64,000 bases of DNA from Syntrophaceticus sp050949745. Its GTDB lineage: Bacteria > Bacillota > DSM-12270 > Thermacetogeniales > Thermacetogeniaceae. The translations under genes were made by a program, and so were the position numbers. Positions 17,256-26,278 of the stretch are shown one piece after another; position 1 is the first letter of the stretch; every line of letters begins with the position of its first letter. The notes under the pieces were generated by a model, which saw only the letters and a program-made list of their open reading frames with translations, did not search any database and had not been told where the DNA came from. The stretch lies in the NCBI GenBank assembly GCA_050949745.1, contig JBMNGF010000007.1, positions 38,595-102,594 on the forward strand. Reading direction: 5' to 3'.

Positions 17256-18224
17256 CTAACCTCCTAGCGTTTTCCACTGAAAAGGCGGGTATGGCTTAGC
17301 AGCATACCCCAGATGATAAACCCTTCCTGATATCCCTACCAAGGATAACGTGGGCGTGTCAGCAATCTGCAAGGGTTCTTCATGCATTGCATCGCTGCTC
17401 TGCTCGCTAAAAACAAAATTGGTAAAGCAAAGATGAAACAAGTCAGCAATCATCCCCTTGTCAACAATTTCAAACTCCGACTCCAGCACACCTCCAACCC
17501 TGTTAGTAATATTTTCATAGCTCTCCTGGCTAGTTAGTTCGTTTTCCGTAAAAGCAGGCGCGTACGCCTCAATAGCTCGAAATATGACGGCGGTAAAACT
17601 GTAAAGATTTTCGGGAGAAAAGCGATGCCCTTTCAACCGGAGGGTTATTCTATTAATTATCGCATCCAAAAACCAAGAGAACATACCTTTTTCTTCGCTA
17701 TTTAAATTCTCGTTTAGATGTCTATAGTTTTTTGGTGTCTCGTGGTTAAGGAGCGAAAGCGTTTTTGCCCCCCGTCTACCTAAATGCAGAGGGCTAACGA
17801 GCAGGGGATGGGCTAGCGCTGCAACGCTCCCTATGAGATGTTTGACTTCAAAAGCACAAGCAAGTATGAATTTGAAGCCGCAAAAACCAAGGGCGCTAAA
17901 AACAGAAATTATCATCTCATCTACTATATTTGCTGTCTCGTACACGCTTATTTCTGCACTACCTATAGTTTCTATTTCTTTAAAAGGGAAAGATGAAAGA
18001 AAATGGGCAACGCGTTGCTGCTGTTGATGCTGCTGGCGTTGCCCTGGTTTTTGAGAAATATACGATAAATAATGAATGATAGCGTCTCGCGGGATAGACC
18101 GCGTAAAGTTTTCCCAAGCTGAAACGCTTGCTTGTGACATTTTAACGATCCTGCTAAACTCAACCGTCGATAATTCCAAGCACTGCCGCGCAATTGCAAT
18201 TTCTGAGCGGACAGAACAGAACAT
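17256..18224 (-). CDS. Large XRE-type helix-turn-helix regulator
   Basis: A 322-aa protein. The N-terminal 60 residues form a lambda-repressor-like HTH (IAIARQCLELSTVEFSRIVK, then SQASVSAWENF). The remaining 260 residues are helical and unrecognised, with no protease or metal motif. The gene reads leftward and its upstream region faces a strong rightward promoter, the layout of a lysogeny-type repressor controlling a divergent transcript. Ribosome site AAGGGGTG before the ATG. Confidence 0.65.
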   Translation of the reverse strand: MFCSVRSEIAIARQCLELSTVEFSRIVKMSQASVSAWENFTRSIPRDAIIHYLSYISQKPGQRQQHQQQQRVAHFLSSFPFKEIETIGSAEISVYETANIVDEMIISVFSALGFCGFKFILACAFEVKHLIGSVAALAHPLLVSPLHLGRRGAKTLSLLNHETPKNYRHLNENLNSEEKGMFSWFLDAIINRITLRLKGHRFSPENLYSFTAVIFRAIEAYAPAFTENELTSQESYENITNRVGGVLESEFEIVDKGMIADLFHLCFTNFVFSEQSSDAMHEEPLQIADTPTLSLVGISGRVYHLGYAAKPYPPFQWKTLGG

Positions 18225-18311
18225 GATAACACCCCTTTTTTGAGCTTAACCACCTGAAAACATATTACTACAATAGTTGTTGTTTGTGAAGGAGATTTGC
18301 AAATACCAGGG

Positions 18312-18340
18312 TTGACATTTACGCTAACTACGTATATACT
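18312..18340 (+). promoter_or_regulatory. Strong rightward promoter with possible operator
   Basis: TTGACA at 18,312-18,317 and TATACT at 18,335-18,340, spacer 17 bp. TACGTA-type motifs occur at the -10 region and again about 20 bp downstream (CTACGTATATAC and ACATACGTAA), possible operator half-sites for the divergent regulator. Confidence 0.75.
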
Positions 18341-18960
18341 ATAACTACAACATACGTAATAGCGATTATGAATATAGTATTATTTTCAACCCGCTAGACA
18401 AAAGTTCTTACACCGTCACCTTGCCGGGGCACTTTTTCCGAGGTGACAGGCACAGCAATAAAACATAGCTGCGGTGGGGCTTGCCGGTTAACGCCAACTG
18501 CCAAGACCTGGAAAACCGGATGCCCAGCCAGGGGGCACCAAAAATCTGGCCTGCAGCGGAAGCAGGACCTAAGTCCGCCGTATGCGGCAACGTTAGCTGC
18601 TAGGGTTTTAGCGCGGGTAGCGCTGTGCTAATAACCATATCCAGTATCTGGTATCTGGTTATGGAACAGCCGACACAAGCTATAAGTTTTGCTACCGGAC
18701 AGGAATAAACTTGTCCATTTGGCACATAGTTGTCATTTCAGCCACGCCGGCCGGGGTCCCGGGGTCAGCAGGGGTTGAGTGGCAGTATCTGTCAGTAAGG
18801 GGGTGTCCCCGGCAGCAGACAGACGATTGATTTTGATGATTTTGACTTGACTTTTCCCTGCGCCTGTTGCGATCAGGCGCAGGTTTATCCAGCCCGAAAA
18901 CTTGTCACCTCCCCGATGGTGGGCTGGGGGTCTGGTAGTTGTATTATACTACCGGAGCGG
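18341..18960 (+). ncRNA. Long non-coding, hairpin-rich stretch; candidate structured RNA or origin
   Basis: About 620 bp downstream of the strong promoter hold no convincing reading frame. The region is GC-richer than its surroundings and full of inverted repeats, e.g. CCTGC/GCAGG near 18,552, CCATATCCAG/CTGGTTATGG near 18,636-18,665, CTGCGCCTG/CAGGCGCAG near 18,858-18,882 and GGTAGT/ACTACC near 18,933. It could be a large regulatory RNA, an untranslated leader for the 18,995 gene, or an origin of transfer. I cannot decide from sequence. Confidence 0.4.
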
Positions 18961-18994
18961 AGAGCAAGAAAGCAAAAACTAGGAGGCGTTAAGA

Positions 18995-19483
18995 TTGAAA
19001 GATATAATTAAAAAGTATTTAGCTAAAAGGGAAGAGGCGCTTCGCGTTTCAGTTATATTGCTAGCAGGGGATGTGTTGATTTATGGAGCTGAAAATATGG
19101 GTAGAAATAGACGATTTAAGGCAACCGAATATGAAATTAGCGACCTCGTTGACAAATGTTTAAGGATGAGGAATGCGCTAGTAGAAGAAATTGACAAATT
19201 TAAATACAACATCCCTGCCGAGCTAGCTAGTCAAATTAAAAACCTGGAGATAAACAAACTAATAGACTGCAGAAAATTAGGGGAGTTGTACTTAGAGGCA
19301 GGGAAAATAATAGAAAACCAGTCTGGATGTAGTAGCATCAGCATCATGTTTTTAGCTCCAATCAAATACAACGCTATTATGTCGCCTCATGCGCCGATCA
19401 TTTCAATACCGTTTAACCTTTTAGAATGTTTTTGTATATTTGCTCTTATTGCTCTGTTTTTATTTTTAAAGATAACAACTTAA
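18995..19483 (+). CDS. Hypothetical protein with C-terminal membrane anchor
   Basis: A 162-aa protein with TTG start behind AGGAGGCG. The first 115 residues are charged and helical and the last 25 form one hydrophobic segment (LLECFCIFALIALFLFL), so it is probably tail-anchored. No family recognised. It opens the run of small genes before the replication module. Confidence 0.55.
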   Translation: MKDIIKKYLAKREEALRVSVILLAGDVLIYGAENMGRNRRFKATEYEISDLVDKCLRMRNALVEEIDKFKYNIPAELASQIKNLEINKLIDCRKLGELYLEAGKIIENQSGCSSISIMFLAPIKYNAIMSPHAPIISIPFNLLECFCIFALIALFLFLKITT

Positions 19484-19504
19484 GCAAAAAAGGAGGATGA
19501 AAGC

Positions 19505-19756
19505 ATGTCAAAACATCGGCATGGATTGGGTTTTGGTAATACCTGTAAGACAATGAATGTTCCGTCGTGCCCTGCGAGGCGGAAGCAAGCGCAAAAATAT
19601 GCAGCCGTAGCGGTTTCGCGAATGGGAATAAGGGAGAATAGGGCAGAATACCCTGTGCCAAAAAAATTCAAAAGGTGGCGAAGGTATTATTTTCACTGTA
19701 TTGAGCTTGCAATACAAAAACAGGCAGCACCACAAAAACAGAGGTGCGTCTCATGA
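19505..19756 (+). CDS. Small basic hypothetical protein
   Basis: An 83-aa, strongly basic protein (pattern RRKQAQKYA, KKFKRWRRYYFH) behind a perfect AAAGGAGGATG site. It may bind nucleic acid. Its end overlaps the start of the next gene, so the two are coupled. No homology recognised. Confidence 0.55.
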   Translation: MSKHRHGLGFGNTCKTMNVPSCPARRKQAQKYAAVAVSRMGIRENRAEYPVPKKFKRWRRYYFHCIELAIQKQAAPQKQRCVS

Positions 19757-20142
19757 TGACCAGTAAAGAAATTCAGAAGCTTATCAAAAAGTATAGATTC
19801 GCAAACACTTATTCCCGACAGAAAATATTATTGCAAATATATGCCAGTAGCGGACGACCTGGGATTCATGCATTTGCGCTGTCTGCAGGTATCGACCAGG
19901 ACGGGTTATGGAAATATATAACAACGGTTGTGCGAATTCGGAGACGGAGCAAGAAGCAGCAGAAAGTTTTAGAGCAGATGCCCGAACCACCCCGGCTGCC
20001 CTGTGAAATTGACCCCAGGGAGGCCGCCGCGGTAGCACAGGCTGCTGCCGGCGGATTGGGTGAAGTCCGGTTTGCAAAACGAGATACTACCCGGTCTACT
20101 GTCACTCAAAAAACAAGAAAAATGCAATTATATCAGTTTTAG
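19753..20142 (+). CDS. Hypothetical protein, possible HTH
   Basis: About 129 residues. The N-terminal half is helical with a possible helix-turn-helix (SRQKILLQIYASSGRPGIHA); the C-terminal half is low-complexity and alanine-rich (REAAAVAQAAAGGLG). Start at the ATG that overlaps the previous stop. The stop lies inside a terminator stem. Function unknown. Confidence 0.5.
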   Translation: MMTSKEIQKLIKKYRFANTYSRQKILLQIYASSGRPGIHAFALSAGIDQDGLWKYITTVVRIRRRSKKQQKVLEQMPEPPRLPCEIDPREAAAVAQAAAGGLGEVRFAKRDTTRSTVTQKTRKMQLYQF

Positions 20143-20170
20143 CGGTCTAGCCAGGCCGCTTTTTTTGTTT
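20141..20170 (+). terminator. Terminator before the replication module
   Basis: AGCGG/CCGCT stem followed by TTTTTTTG. Confidence 0.75.
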
Positions 20171-20240
20171 TTAGGGCAGCCTTTTTTTAGAACACCTCCT
20201 AGCGTTACGATACGTTACGTTTTTGGGCTGCTCTGGCTCA

Positions 20241-20273
20241 AGCCCCGGTGGTATGCCGGGGCTTTTGTTTTTG
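20241..20273 (+). terminator. Hairpin terminator just upstream of the replication initiator
   Basis: AAGCCCCGG/CCGGGGCTT stem then TTTTGTTTTT. Its presence argues against the far-upstream in-frame start for the initiator; it may act as an attenuator of that gene. Confidence 0.75.
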
Positions 20274-20281
20274 ATGAGGGG

Positions 20282-21241
20282 GTGATAGCGATTGAAGAAG
20301 AAAAAGACCTTTTGCTAGAAAGAAATGTGTTACGAGACAGACAAATGTTTAAGATTATAAAAAAACAAGATGTGAATGAAGGCAATATCAACATCCGGCA
20401 AGAAACAGACGTAACTGACTTTAAAAGTAATAAACTAGAAACGGCCATTGCCTGGAAATGGCAGAAAGACCCCAATAAAAAAAGAGATTTTTTGATTCCT
20501 GTGGGGCTGGGATTAGAAAAGTACTTCGTTTTGACCGATATGCACTTTGCTCGGGACGTCTTAGCGGCAATAACAACTCTTTACTGTCACAATAAGCCTA
20601 AAAACAGGACAATTACAACTACGTTTCTGGAGATATGTAATTACATGGGGGTATCGGCAAACGGTAAAACATATGAAGGTATCAGTAATTCTCTTACTTT
20701 TTTAAGAGCATACACAATACGAAAACATAGTGTCCCCCTGGAAAAAGTTAAAAGAGGGGTAAAAATGGGAGATATTGATTTTGGGTTTATAGACTACTCT
20801 GCCGTATCAACAGAGATTATTACCCCTTCTGGGGATATTGAACCGATCCCTGTTAGCCAGCGGAGCGTTAAAATCGTTTTTTCAAGCTGTTATGCAGATT
20901 TGCTAGAGAATAGTGCTGTGCATATCATTCCGTTTGCTGCTATTTCTGCCGCCAGAAACTTACCACGCCGGCATATCGTACCCGCTAAAAATATCGTTTA
21001 TAACCTATCCGCGCGGAGCGGTAAAAAAGCAAGACTAAAAGAAGCAACGCTGATAGACATAGCAGGGTTACGCCCAGAACGTCCCTCGCGCGGACGGAAG
21101 GCAATCAACAGAATTCTTAATAATATGCAAAAACTCGGTATTATATCGTTTGCGGTTGAAGCTAATAAGGACAACCAGGCAATTTATTCAGTTCAATTAA
21201 TTACCGAAAAAAGGGCAACTAACTCAGAGACCACTTTTTAA
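20282..21241 (+). CDS. Plasmid-type replication initiator protein
   Basis: About 319 residues from GTG at 20,282 (an ATT nine bases later or ATG at 20,345 are alternatives). It has the layout of an iteron-type initiator with two winged-helix modules (TTTFLEICNYMGVSANGKTY and a C-terminal RGRKAINRILNNMQKLGI). Six iterons lie immediately downstream of the stop, and a helicase and primase follow. It should bind the iterons and open the origin. Family name is not certain. Confidence 0.72.
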   Translation: MIAIEEEKDLLLERNVLRDRQMFKIIKKQDVNEGNINIRQETDVTDFKSNKLETAIAWKWQKDPNKKRDFLIPVGLGLEKYFVLTDMHFARDVLAAITTLYCHNKPKNRTITTTFLEICNYMGVSANGKTYEGISNSLTFLRAYTIRKHSVPLEKVKRGVKMGDIDFGFIDYSAVSTEIITPSGDIEPIPVSQRSVKIVFSSCYADLLENSAVHIIPFAAISAARNLPRRHIVPAKNIVYNLSARSGKKARLKEATLIDIAGLRPERPSRGRKAINRILNNMQKLGIISFAVEANKDNQAIYSVQLITEKRATNSETTF

Positions 21242-21251
21242 TAACAGTTTC

Positions 21252-21384
21252 CTTTTGACCCAATAGGCCGGTTTCTTTTGACCTAATAGGCCACCTACCT
21301 TTTGACCCAATAAGCCGGTTTCTTTTGACCCAATAAGCCGTTTCTTTTGACCCAATAAGCCGTTTCTTTTGACCCAATAGACAC
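21252..21384 (+). repeat. Six iterons; replication origin (oriV)
   Basis: CTTTTGACCCAATAAGCCG-like repeats start at 21,252, 21,275, 21,299, 21,322, 21,344 and 21,366, spaced 22-24 bp, i.e. about two helical turns each. Copies differ at one or two positions (AATAGG versus AATAAG). They directly follow the initiator gene. Confidence 0.85.
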
Positions 21385-21447
21385 TGGAAGAAATTTCTGC
21401 GCCTTGTCCCCCAAAGGTTTGAGGGGTGTCTCTTGCTCCAGAGAGAT

Positions 21448-21476
21448 CTAGAGAGTCTCTTAGAGAGACTCTCTAG
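21448..21476 (+). repeat. Perfect palindrome beside the origin
   Basis: CTAGAGAGTCTCT and its exact complement separated by TAG. It may be an operator, a strand-initiation hairpin, or part of the origin. Confidence 0.6.
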
Positions 21477-21494
21477 AGTATATATAGAAACTAC

Positions 21495-21534
21495 GGCTTG
21501 TGTTTCTTTTGTGGAAACACAAGCCTGTTTTTGT
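21495..21534 (+). terminator. Terminator between origin and helicase gene
   Basis: GGCTTGTGTTTC/GAAACACAAGCC stem followed by TGTTTTTG. Confidence 0.8.
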
Positions 21535-21565
21535 TTGAAAATAATGCCCAAGGAGGTAAAAACAA

Positions 21566-23062
21566 TTGGCAAAACAAAACATTATCACACTACCAGTTCC
21601 TGCCACAAGATATGTAGATGAGGAATTAGAAAAAGCCGTACTGCAAGAAATTGGCCAGGATGCTGATACGTTCTACCAGTACGCTGATGACATGCTGACT
21701 CCGGATATATTTGCAACCCATAGCAACACGTTCCAGGAAATGGGAGATGCCTTTGCAGCAGGCAGCCCCCTGCCGGCTTTACCGAGTGCCTCACCGATAA
21801 CAGACCTAAACGCAGCAGTAGAAAAACTGACCGATTTAGGACAACGCAGAAAAGCAGCGGAAATTGTATCGGAGTTCTGGCAAGACCTGGGTGCAGGGTT
21901 ACCTGTCCAGGACGTGCTGTCTTCTGCAGTTGATAAGCTGAGTGAAGCACAGCAGAAGGTAAAAGCCCTTGCACCAGGACAGGAATATTTATTTACGGAA
22001 CTATTAAAAAGGTTTGAAGAAGAATTCAAGGAGAAGGTAGCGTTGATGGCAGCTACAGGGAGACCGACTGCGCATCCCAGTTTTGGTGTAGATTTACCTA
22101 CCTGCACAGAATTATTAGGGGGGCTACAGCCGGGGGTCTATGTCCTAGGGGGACAGCCGGGGGTAGGGAAGACATTCCTGGCGCTGACGTGGGCACATCG
22201 TTATATCCGTGCAGAACAAGATACAGCCGTTGTCTGGGTAGATGTTCAGGAAACACGGCCGCTAACCCTCCTGGCATTGAGGCTGGCATGCATTCACGGT
22301 AGAAAGAACCCGTATTTATTTGAGAGGGCGCTGGGCGATCCCGCAGAGCTTGCAGCTATCAGCACAGCCGCGCGGGCACAAATAGGAGACAGGTTTGCCG
22401 TGCTGGACGCCAACCAAAACACAATGGTTGCACATGTCCGGGGCAGAATTCGTCGAATAATGGCACAGACCGGAGCAAAAAGGGTATTAGTTGTTGTGGA
22501 CTACATTCAAAAATTAGCACATACCGCTGCGGGAGGTAATTTTTCTGATATACGGCAAAGAGTTATTCATGCAGTAACGGGACTAACTGAGCTGGTAAAG
22601 GTGTCTAACGGTCCTGTAATTCTGATTTCATCTTTAACGAAAGAGGCGTACCGCAGGGGAGCTTCTGACAGTGCCAGTATTGGAGACTTTAAAGAAGCCG
22701 GAGAGGTAGAGTATACGGCAGATATAGGCGTACAACTCCGCTGGGCAAAAGATGAACGCAATGACGATAAGGATAGCGCAGTTAAAGTTATAGATGCATG
22801 TATCGTTAAGAACCGATTCGGGCCGACTGGAAACGTAACGCTGTACTCTGTTCGTGACGAAGCCCGGTATACAGAAGATGATCCGGGATACAGGATGCTG
22901 CCGAATCTAGTTACCGGAACTGGTCCAGCCACGGTAGGCACAACCGCAAGCGGCGGGTATAGCAGTGCAAGCGGAAGTAATGCCGGAGGGGACAGCACAG
23001 CCAGCGGAGGAGGAGACCAGGGCGATCAGGGAATGGATATAGATGACGTTTTCGGATGGTAA
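21566..23062 (+). CDS. DnaB-like replicative helicase/RecA-fold ATPase
   Basis: A 498-aa protein. Residues 180-400 form a DnaB C-terminal-like RecA fold: Walker A GGQPGVGKT (about 194), Walker B VLVVVDYIQ (about 307), and a later QLRW...RFGPTG segment. The N-terminal 130 residues are less conserved and the tail is glycine/serine-rich. TTG start behind AAGGAGG. It lies between the iteron origin and the primase-polymerase, so it likely unwinds the element during replication. Confidence 0.82.
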   Translation: MAKQNIITLPVPATRYVDEELEKAVLQEIGQDADTFYQYADDMLTPDIFATHSNTFQEMGDAFAAGSPLPALPSASPITDLNAAVEKLTDLGQRRKAAEIVSEFWQDLGAGLPVQDVLSSAVDKLSEAQQKVKALAPGQEYLFTELLKRFEEEFKEKVALMAATGRPTAHPSFGVDLPTCTELLGGLQPGVYVLGGQPGVGKTFLALTWAHRYIRAEQDTAVVWVDVQETRPLTLLALRLACIHGRKNPYLFERALGDPAELAAISTAARAQIGDRFAVLDANQNTMVAHVRGRIRRIMAQTGAKRVLVVVDYIQKLAHTAAGGNFSDIRQRVIHAVTGLTELVKVSNGPVILISSLTKEAYRRGASDSASIGDFKEAGEVEYTADIGVQLRWAKDERNDDKDSAVKVIDACIVKNRFGPTGNVTLYSVRDEARYTEDDPGYRMLPNLVTGTGPATVGTTASGGYSSASGSNAGGDSTASGGGDQGDQGMDIDDVFGW

Positions 23063-23083
23063 TAAAAGACAGGAGGAGAGGCG

Positions 23084-24112
23084 ATGTTGAAATATGCTAT
23101 AGAGTATCTGTCTCGTGGTTGGAGCGTCATTCCTATCGCACCGCGGAGCAAACAGCCGCCCGGGAAATTTTCGTGGAAAGAATTTCAAGAACGTAGGGCG
23201 ACTGAAAGCGAAGTAAGAAAATGGTGGGATGAATGGCCGCAAGCCAATATTGGTATTGCAACAGGCAAAGTTTCTGGAATAGTAGTTTTAGACCTGGATA
23301 CAATGCTTGCAATGGAAACAGCAAAAGAAAACGGGATACCACGTTCGCCTACTGCTGCAACAGGAAGCGGTTATCACGTCTATTTAAAACATCCAGGCTT
23401 TTCTGTCCTAAACGCTGTAAAGCTAGGGGACGTAAAAGGGCTTGATGTTCGCGGGGATGGAGGGTATGTCGTGGTGCCGCCGTCAATACACCCTTCAGGC
23501 CGCAGGTACAAGTGGACAGCACGTAATTTAGATACCCCAGTTGCCGATTGTCCTGAATGGCTAGTAGAAATACTGAAAAACCGTACAAACAGTGAAGGTG
23601 CGACAGGGGGGGCTGATAAGTCTTGGCTGTTAAAACTACTTCCAGGTATTGAACAAGGCAGTAGAAATTCAGACGCAGCAAGGACTATCGGGCACTGGTT
23701 AGGGCTAGGGCTTCCCGAAGAAGAAGTATGGGTTTTGGCGATGGAATGGAATAAGAGGAATAATCCGCCGCTAGACAAAAAGGAACTTGAAGGGGTTTTT
23801 GTCTCTATTCTAAGCAGAGAAAGAGCGAAGCATAAAAGCCAAAAAAACACCAGATTACCAGGTAGGGTAGCCGTCCCTGCCGGCTGGGATGGCGTTGAGC
23901 TTGTAGTTACAGGTTCCTGGAATACTGCAAAGGATGCCTATTTTGGAGAGCAGGCAGCTGTAATAGTTGTTTATCCTGACGGTAAGGTGCCGCGAGAGGC
24001 AGTTGCCGTGCTGCAGCAGGCTAAGAATATTAGGGCAAATATTAGGGCAGATGACGATCTGACATGGCAGTTGTACCCCCTCCTGGCGCAAAAAGGGGTA
24101 GATGCACCTTGA
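23084..24112 (+). CDS. Bifunctional DNA primase/polymerase (prim-pol domain)
   Basis: A 342-aa protein with an N-terminal prim-pol domain: AIEYLSRGWSVIPI, KWWDEWPQANIGIATG, VVLDLDT (acidic metal ligands), GSGYHVYLKHPG and LDVRGDGGYVVVPPS. The C-terminal 120 residues are unrelated and may hold a helical primase-associated domain. It would synthesise primers and possibly extend them on the element. The gene follows the helicase closely and its stop overlaps the next TTG start. Confidence 0.85.
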   Translation: MLKYAIEYLSRGWSVIPIAPRSKQPPGKFSWKEFQERRATESEVRKWWDEWPQANIGIATGKVSGIVVLDLDTMLAMETAKENGIPRSPTAATGSGYHVYLKHPGFSVLNAVKLGDVKGLDVRGDGGYVVVPPSIHPSGRRYKWTARNLDTPVADCPEWLVEILKNRTNSEGATGGADKSWLLKLLPGIEQGSRNSDAARTIGHWLGLGLPEEEVWVLAMEWNKRNNPPLDKKELEGVFVSILSRERAKHKSQKNTRLPGRVAVPAGWDGVELVVTGSWNTAKDAYFGEQAAVIVVYPDGKVPREAVAVLQQAKNIRANIRADDDLTWQLYPLLAQKGVDAP

Positions 24113-24513
24113 CGGTTAATAATTTAATCGCTGAGTTAGAGGAGCAGGGGTTAAAACTATACTTATCATCAAAGAAAAAAATTAAGGTTGCGACTGATAG
24201 CACAGAGATTAGCGATGATGCAAGGGAGCTGCTAAAAAGCGTTAAGGGTAGAGAAATTGAAATTATTAAGCATCTTGAAAAGAGTAAGCTATGCTGGATG
24301 GTTTACGGCAAACCTGGAGATATGACAGAGAAGGAATGGAAATTTCTGTTAAGAGACGCTAAAAAAGAAGTAGCAGCTGACCAGGAGGCCGATAGGGGTA
24401 AAGCGCAAAACAAAGTATATTTCATTCGTGCAGTCTTAAACTATCTGGAGAAAAAAGATGAGGACAAGTCACTGTACAAACACATCTGGGAAAATATGCC
24501 TATCAGTAATTAG
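24109..24513 (+). CDS. TubC-docking-like small protein
   Basis: A 134-aa protein whose TTG start overlaps the primase stop (TTGA). Residues 1-55 (NNLIAELEEQGLKLYL, then ELLKSVKGREIEIIKHL) resemble the TubC N-terminal docking fold often seen next to prim-pol proteins on phages and plasmids. The C-terminal half is charged. It is probably a replication accessory factor. Confidence 0.6.
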   Translation: MTVNNLIAELEEQGLKLYLSSKKKIKVATDSTEISDDARELLKSVKGREIEIIKHLEKSKLCWMVYGKPGDMTEKEWKFLLRDAKKEVAADQEADRGKAQNKVYFIRAVLNYLEKKDEDKSLYKHIWENMPISN

Positions 24514-24539
24514 CCGGGCTTTATCGCCCGGTTTTTGCT
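24514..24539 (+). terminator. Terminator of the replication operon
   Basis: CCGGGC/GCCCGG stem with TTTTTGCTTTT. Confidence 0.75.
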
Positions 24540-24568
24540 TTTATAAAGGAGAGAAGGGGGTGGTTATT

Positions 24569-24868
24569 ATGAGGGAGACGGTTTGTACTCCGGAGGTAGT
24601 AGCAGAACTAGCAGATAGGATGTCCTGCTACCAACCGGATGCTAGAGAGCTGCTAGAGCATTTTGCCGACCTAATTGTTGAGGCGATAAATGAGGGGAAA
24701 GCAGTATACTTTGCCCCCCTGGGTAAGTTTTACCCGTCCCGTGCAGTTCGCGCACGGAAAGACGGGAAGAGGTGCAGAACCATCCGGTTTCGGCCCTCGG
24801 CAGGTTTGAAAAGAAAAATTAAGGAGGAAAACGCAGATGAGGTTTTTAAGGGGGTTAGGAAATGCTGA
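24569..24868 (+). CDS. Divergent HU/IHF-like DNA-binding protein
   Basis: A 99-aa protein with the HU outline: N-terminal helices (LEHFADLIVEAINEGKAVYF), APLGKFYPSRAVRARKDGKR corresponding to the HU GTF and arm region, then RFRPSAGLKRKIKE. It is less typical than the HU gene at 26.3 kb. It overlaps the ParM-like gene by 7 bp, suggesting a role in segregation-complex assembly or transcriptional control of it. Confidence 0.65.
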   Translation: MRETVCTPEVVAELADRMSCYQPDARELLEHFADLIVEAINEGKAVYFAPLGKFYPSRAVRARKDGKRCRTIRFRPSAGLKRKIKEENADEVFKGVRKC

Positions 24869-25872
24869 TTGGTATTGATGTTGGTTACGGATACACAAAA
24901 GCCGTTACAAAAGGTTGTAGGATATCGTTTCCATCGGTTATTGCCCCGGCCAGCATTGACTTGTTTGACGGGATCTTTAATAGCAACATCGGGCACAGGG
25001 TAGAGATAGCTACCTTAAAAAACGGCTTCCAGGAAAAACTAGTTGGGGATTTAGCGATTAATAGTGTAGCAGCTCAGAGTATTATTGCTTATCACGAAAA
25101 ACCCGCGGAGGTTCACGATATTTTGTTGTTGACAGCTGCGTATCTTTGCGGAGCCGGCTCATTTTCGGAGGTGAATAAGAAAGCCGTTGATTTAGTTGTA
25201 GGCCTGCCTCTTTCGTTCTACCGGGGGCAGAGGGGCCCTCTCAAGGAAAGACTGTCAAAGCTAGCAGCCTGGGTAAGTGTTGACGGTAAGGAAACAAGGT
25301 ATATATCGTTTAAAAATGTAACAGTATTTCCTCAAGGAGCAGGGGCGTTAGCTTCACTAGGGGCTACACTTCCCAAAGATGGTATGATTGGATTAATCGA
25401 CATCGGAACGTATACCACAGATTTTATGTTGTTTGAGATTAAGAACGGTATGCCAATCCCAATGCCGGATGCTTGCGGAAGTGTAGAAACAGGAATATAT
25501 TTAGCACAGCGCGTGATAGCTAACGAGTTTGAAAAACGTACAGGTACGCCCTTGCCGCAAAGGATGTATCAGCAAGCTGCTGAATTAGCCCGTCACGGGA
25601 GCTTTATCAATTTTGAAGGAAATAAGGTGCACTTATCAGATGCCTGGAAAAAAACGCAAAAAGAAGTGTCTGAAACTATATCCGGCCACGCGCTAGCATC
25701 CTGGGGAGACAGGGCAGGGTTTTTAGACAAGACTGTTTTCGCAGGTGGTGGCTCAATCTGGTTCTGGGAAGTACTTCAAAATATGTTTTCGAATTCTGTA
25801 TATGCAGAAGAAGGCGTATTTGCAAATGCAGCCGGTTTTCTTAAAATGGCTTCCGGAAGCAGCAAAGGTTAG
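24862..25872 (+). CDS. ParM/Alp-like actin-fold segregation ATPase
   Basis: A 336-aa actin-fold protein. Phosphate 1 motif IGIDVGYGYTK at the N-terminus, phosphate 2 LIDIGTYTTDFMLFE (about residue 178) and the adenosine motif FAGGGS (about 293) are all present. It should polymerise into filaments that push element copies apart. The small gene 100 bp downstream has the position and size of a ParR adaptor. Confidence 0.82.
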   Translation: MLIGIDVGYGYTKAVTKGCRISFPSVIAPASIDLFDGIFNSNIGHRVEIATLKNGFQEKLVGDLAINSVAAQSIIAYHEKPAEVHDILLLTAAYLCGAGSFSEVNKKAVDLVVGLPLSFYRGQRGPLKERLSKLAAWVSVDGKETRYISFKNVTVFPQGAGALASLGATLPKDGMIGLIDIGTYTTDFMLFEIKNGMPIPMPDACGSVETGIYLAQRVIANEFEKRTGTPLPQRMYQQAAELARHGSFINFEGNKVHLSDAWKKTQKEVSETISGHALASWGDRAGFLDKTVFAGGGSIWFWEVLQNMFSNSVYAEEGVFANAAGFLKMASGSSKG

Positions 25873-25971
25873 TGTTATGTGCAGTTACAGGCAGGTATTA
25901 CAGCAGCTTGTACGTACTCCCTATATATAATGTAGAGAAAAATCAAAACTGTAAGTACAGGGGGTGCTGAA

Positions 25972-26214
25972 ATGTCACGCAAAGGCAGGAAAAGGTTAGA
26001 TGTTTGGCTTCCGGAAGACCATCCAATATTCTTATATCCACCCGGCTCAAGGGCAAGGGTTGTCAGAAATTGGCTGGAAATAGGAGAAAAGCTTTCAAAA
26101 ATAGAAGAAAAGATGGAGCAACTTGTGACTCAAAAGGTAGAGGCAAACAAGGACGAAGAGCAGGTTTTTGACCCGTCAGGTTTTGCCGAAATTATTAATA
26201 ATGTTTTTCGGTAG
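25972..26214 (+). CDS. ParR-like partner of the actin-like protein
   Basis: An 80-aa protein: a basic N-terminus with ribbon-helix-helix character (RKRLDVWLPEDHPIF, SRARVVRNWLEIGEKL), a short coiled coil (KIEEKMEQLVTQKVEANK) and an acidic tail that could contact filaments. Assigned mainly from context and architecture. Ribosome site GGGGGTG. Confidence 0.6.
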   Translation: MSRKGRKRLDVWLPEDHPIFLYPPGSRARVVRNWLEIGEKLSKIEEKMEQLVTQKVEANKDEEQVFDPSGFAEIINNVFR

Positions 26215-26219
26215 ACAAA

Positions 26220-26278
26220 AAGTTAACAGGTGTTAACCGGTTAACCTGTTGATATTATTAATTTCTAATGTTAACTGT
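26220..26278 (+). repeat. GTTAAC-rich repeats, candidate centromere or operator
   Basis: GTTAAC or a close variant occurs at about 26,222, 26,232, 26,240 and 26,269. AACAGG and CCTGTT flank the central TTAACCGGTTAA, giving nested symmetry. It lies between the ParR-like and HU genes. Confidence 0.5.

Noticed and set aside
18560..18640. tmRNA-like tag sequence (frame reading YAATLAA) in the non-coding stretch
   Set aside because: The reading frame continues past LAA, there is no tRNA-like TTCGA...CCA end and no matching 5' partner, so it is coincidental.
20060..20281. N-terminal extension of the replication initiator
   Set aside because: It would read through two terminator hairpins and overlap the preceding gene; the encoded residues are unlike the rest of the protein.
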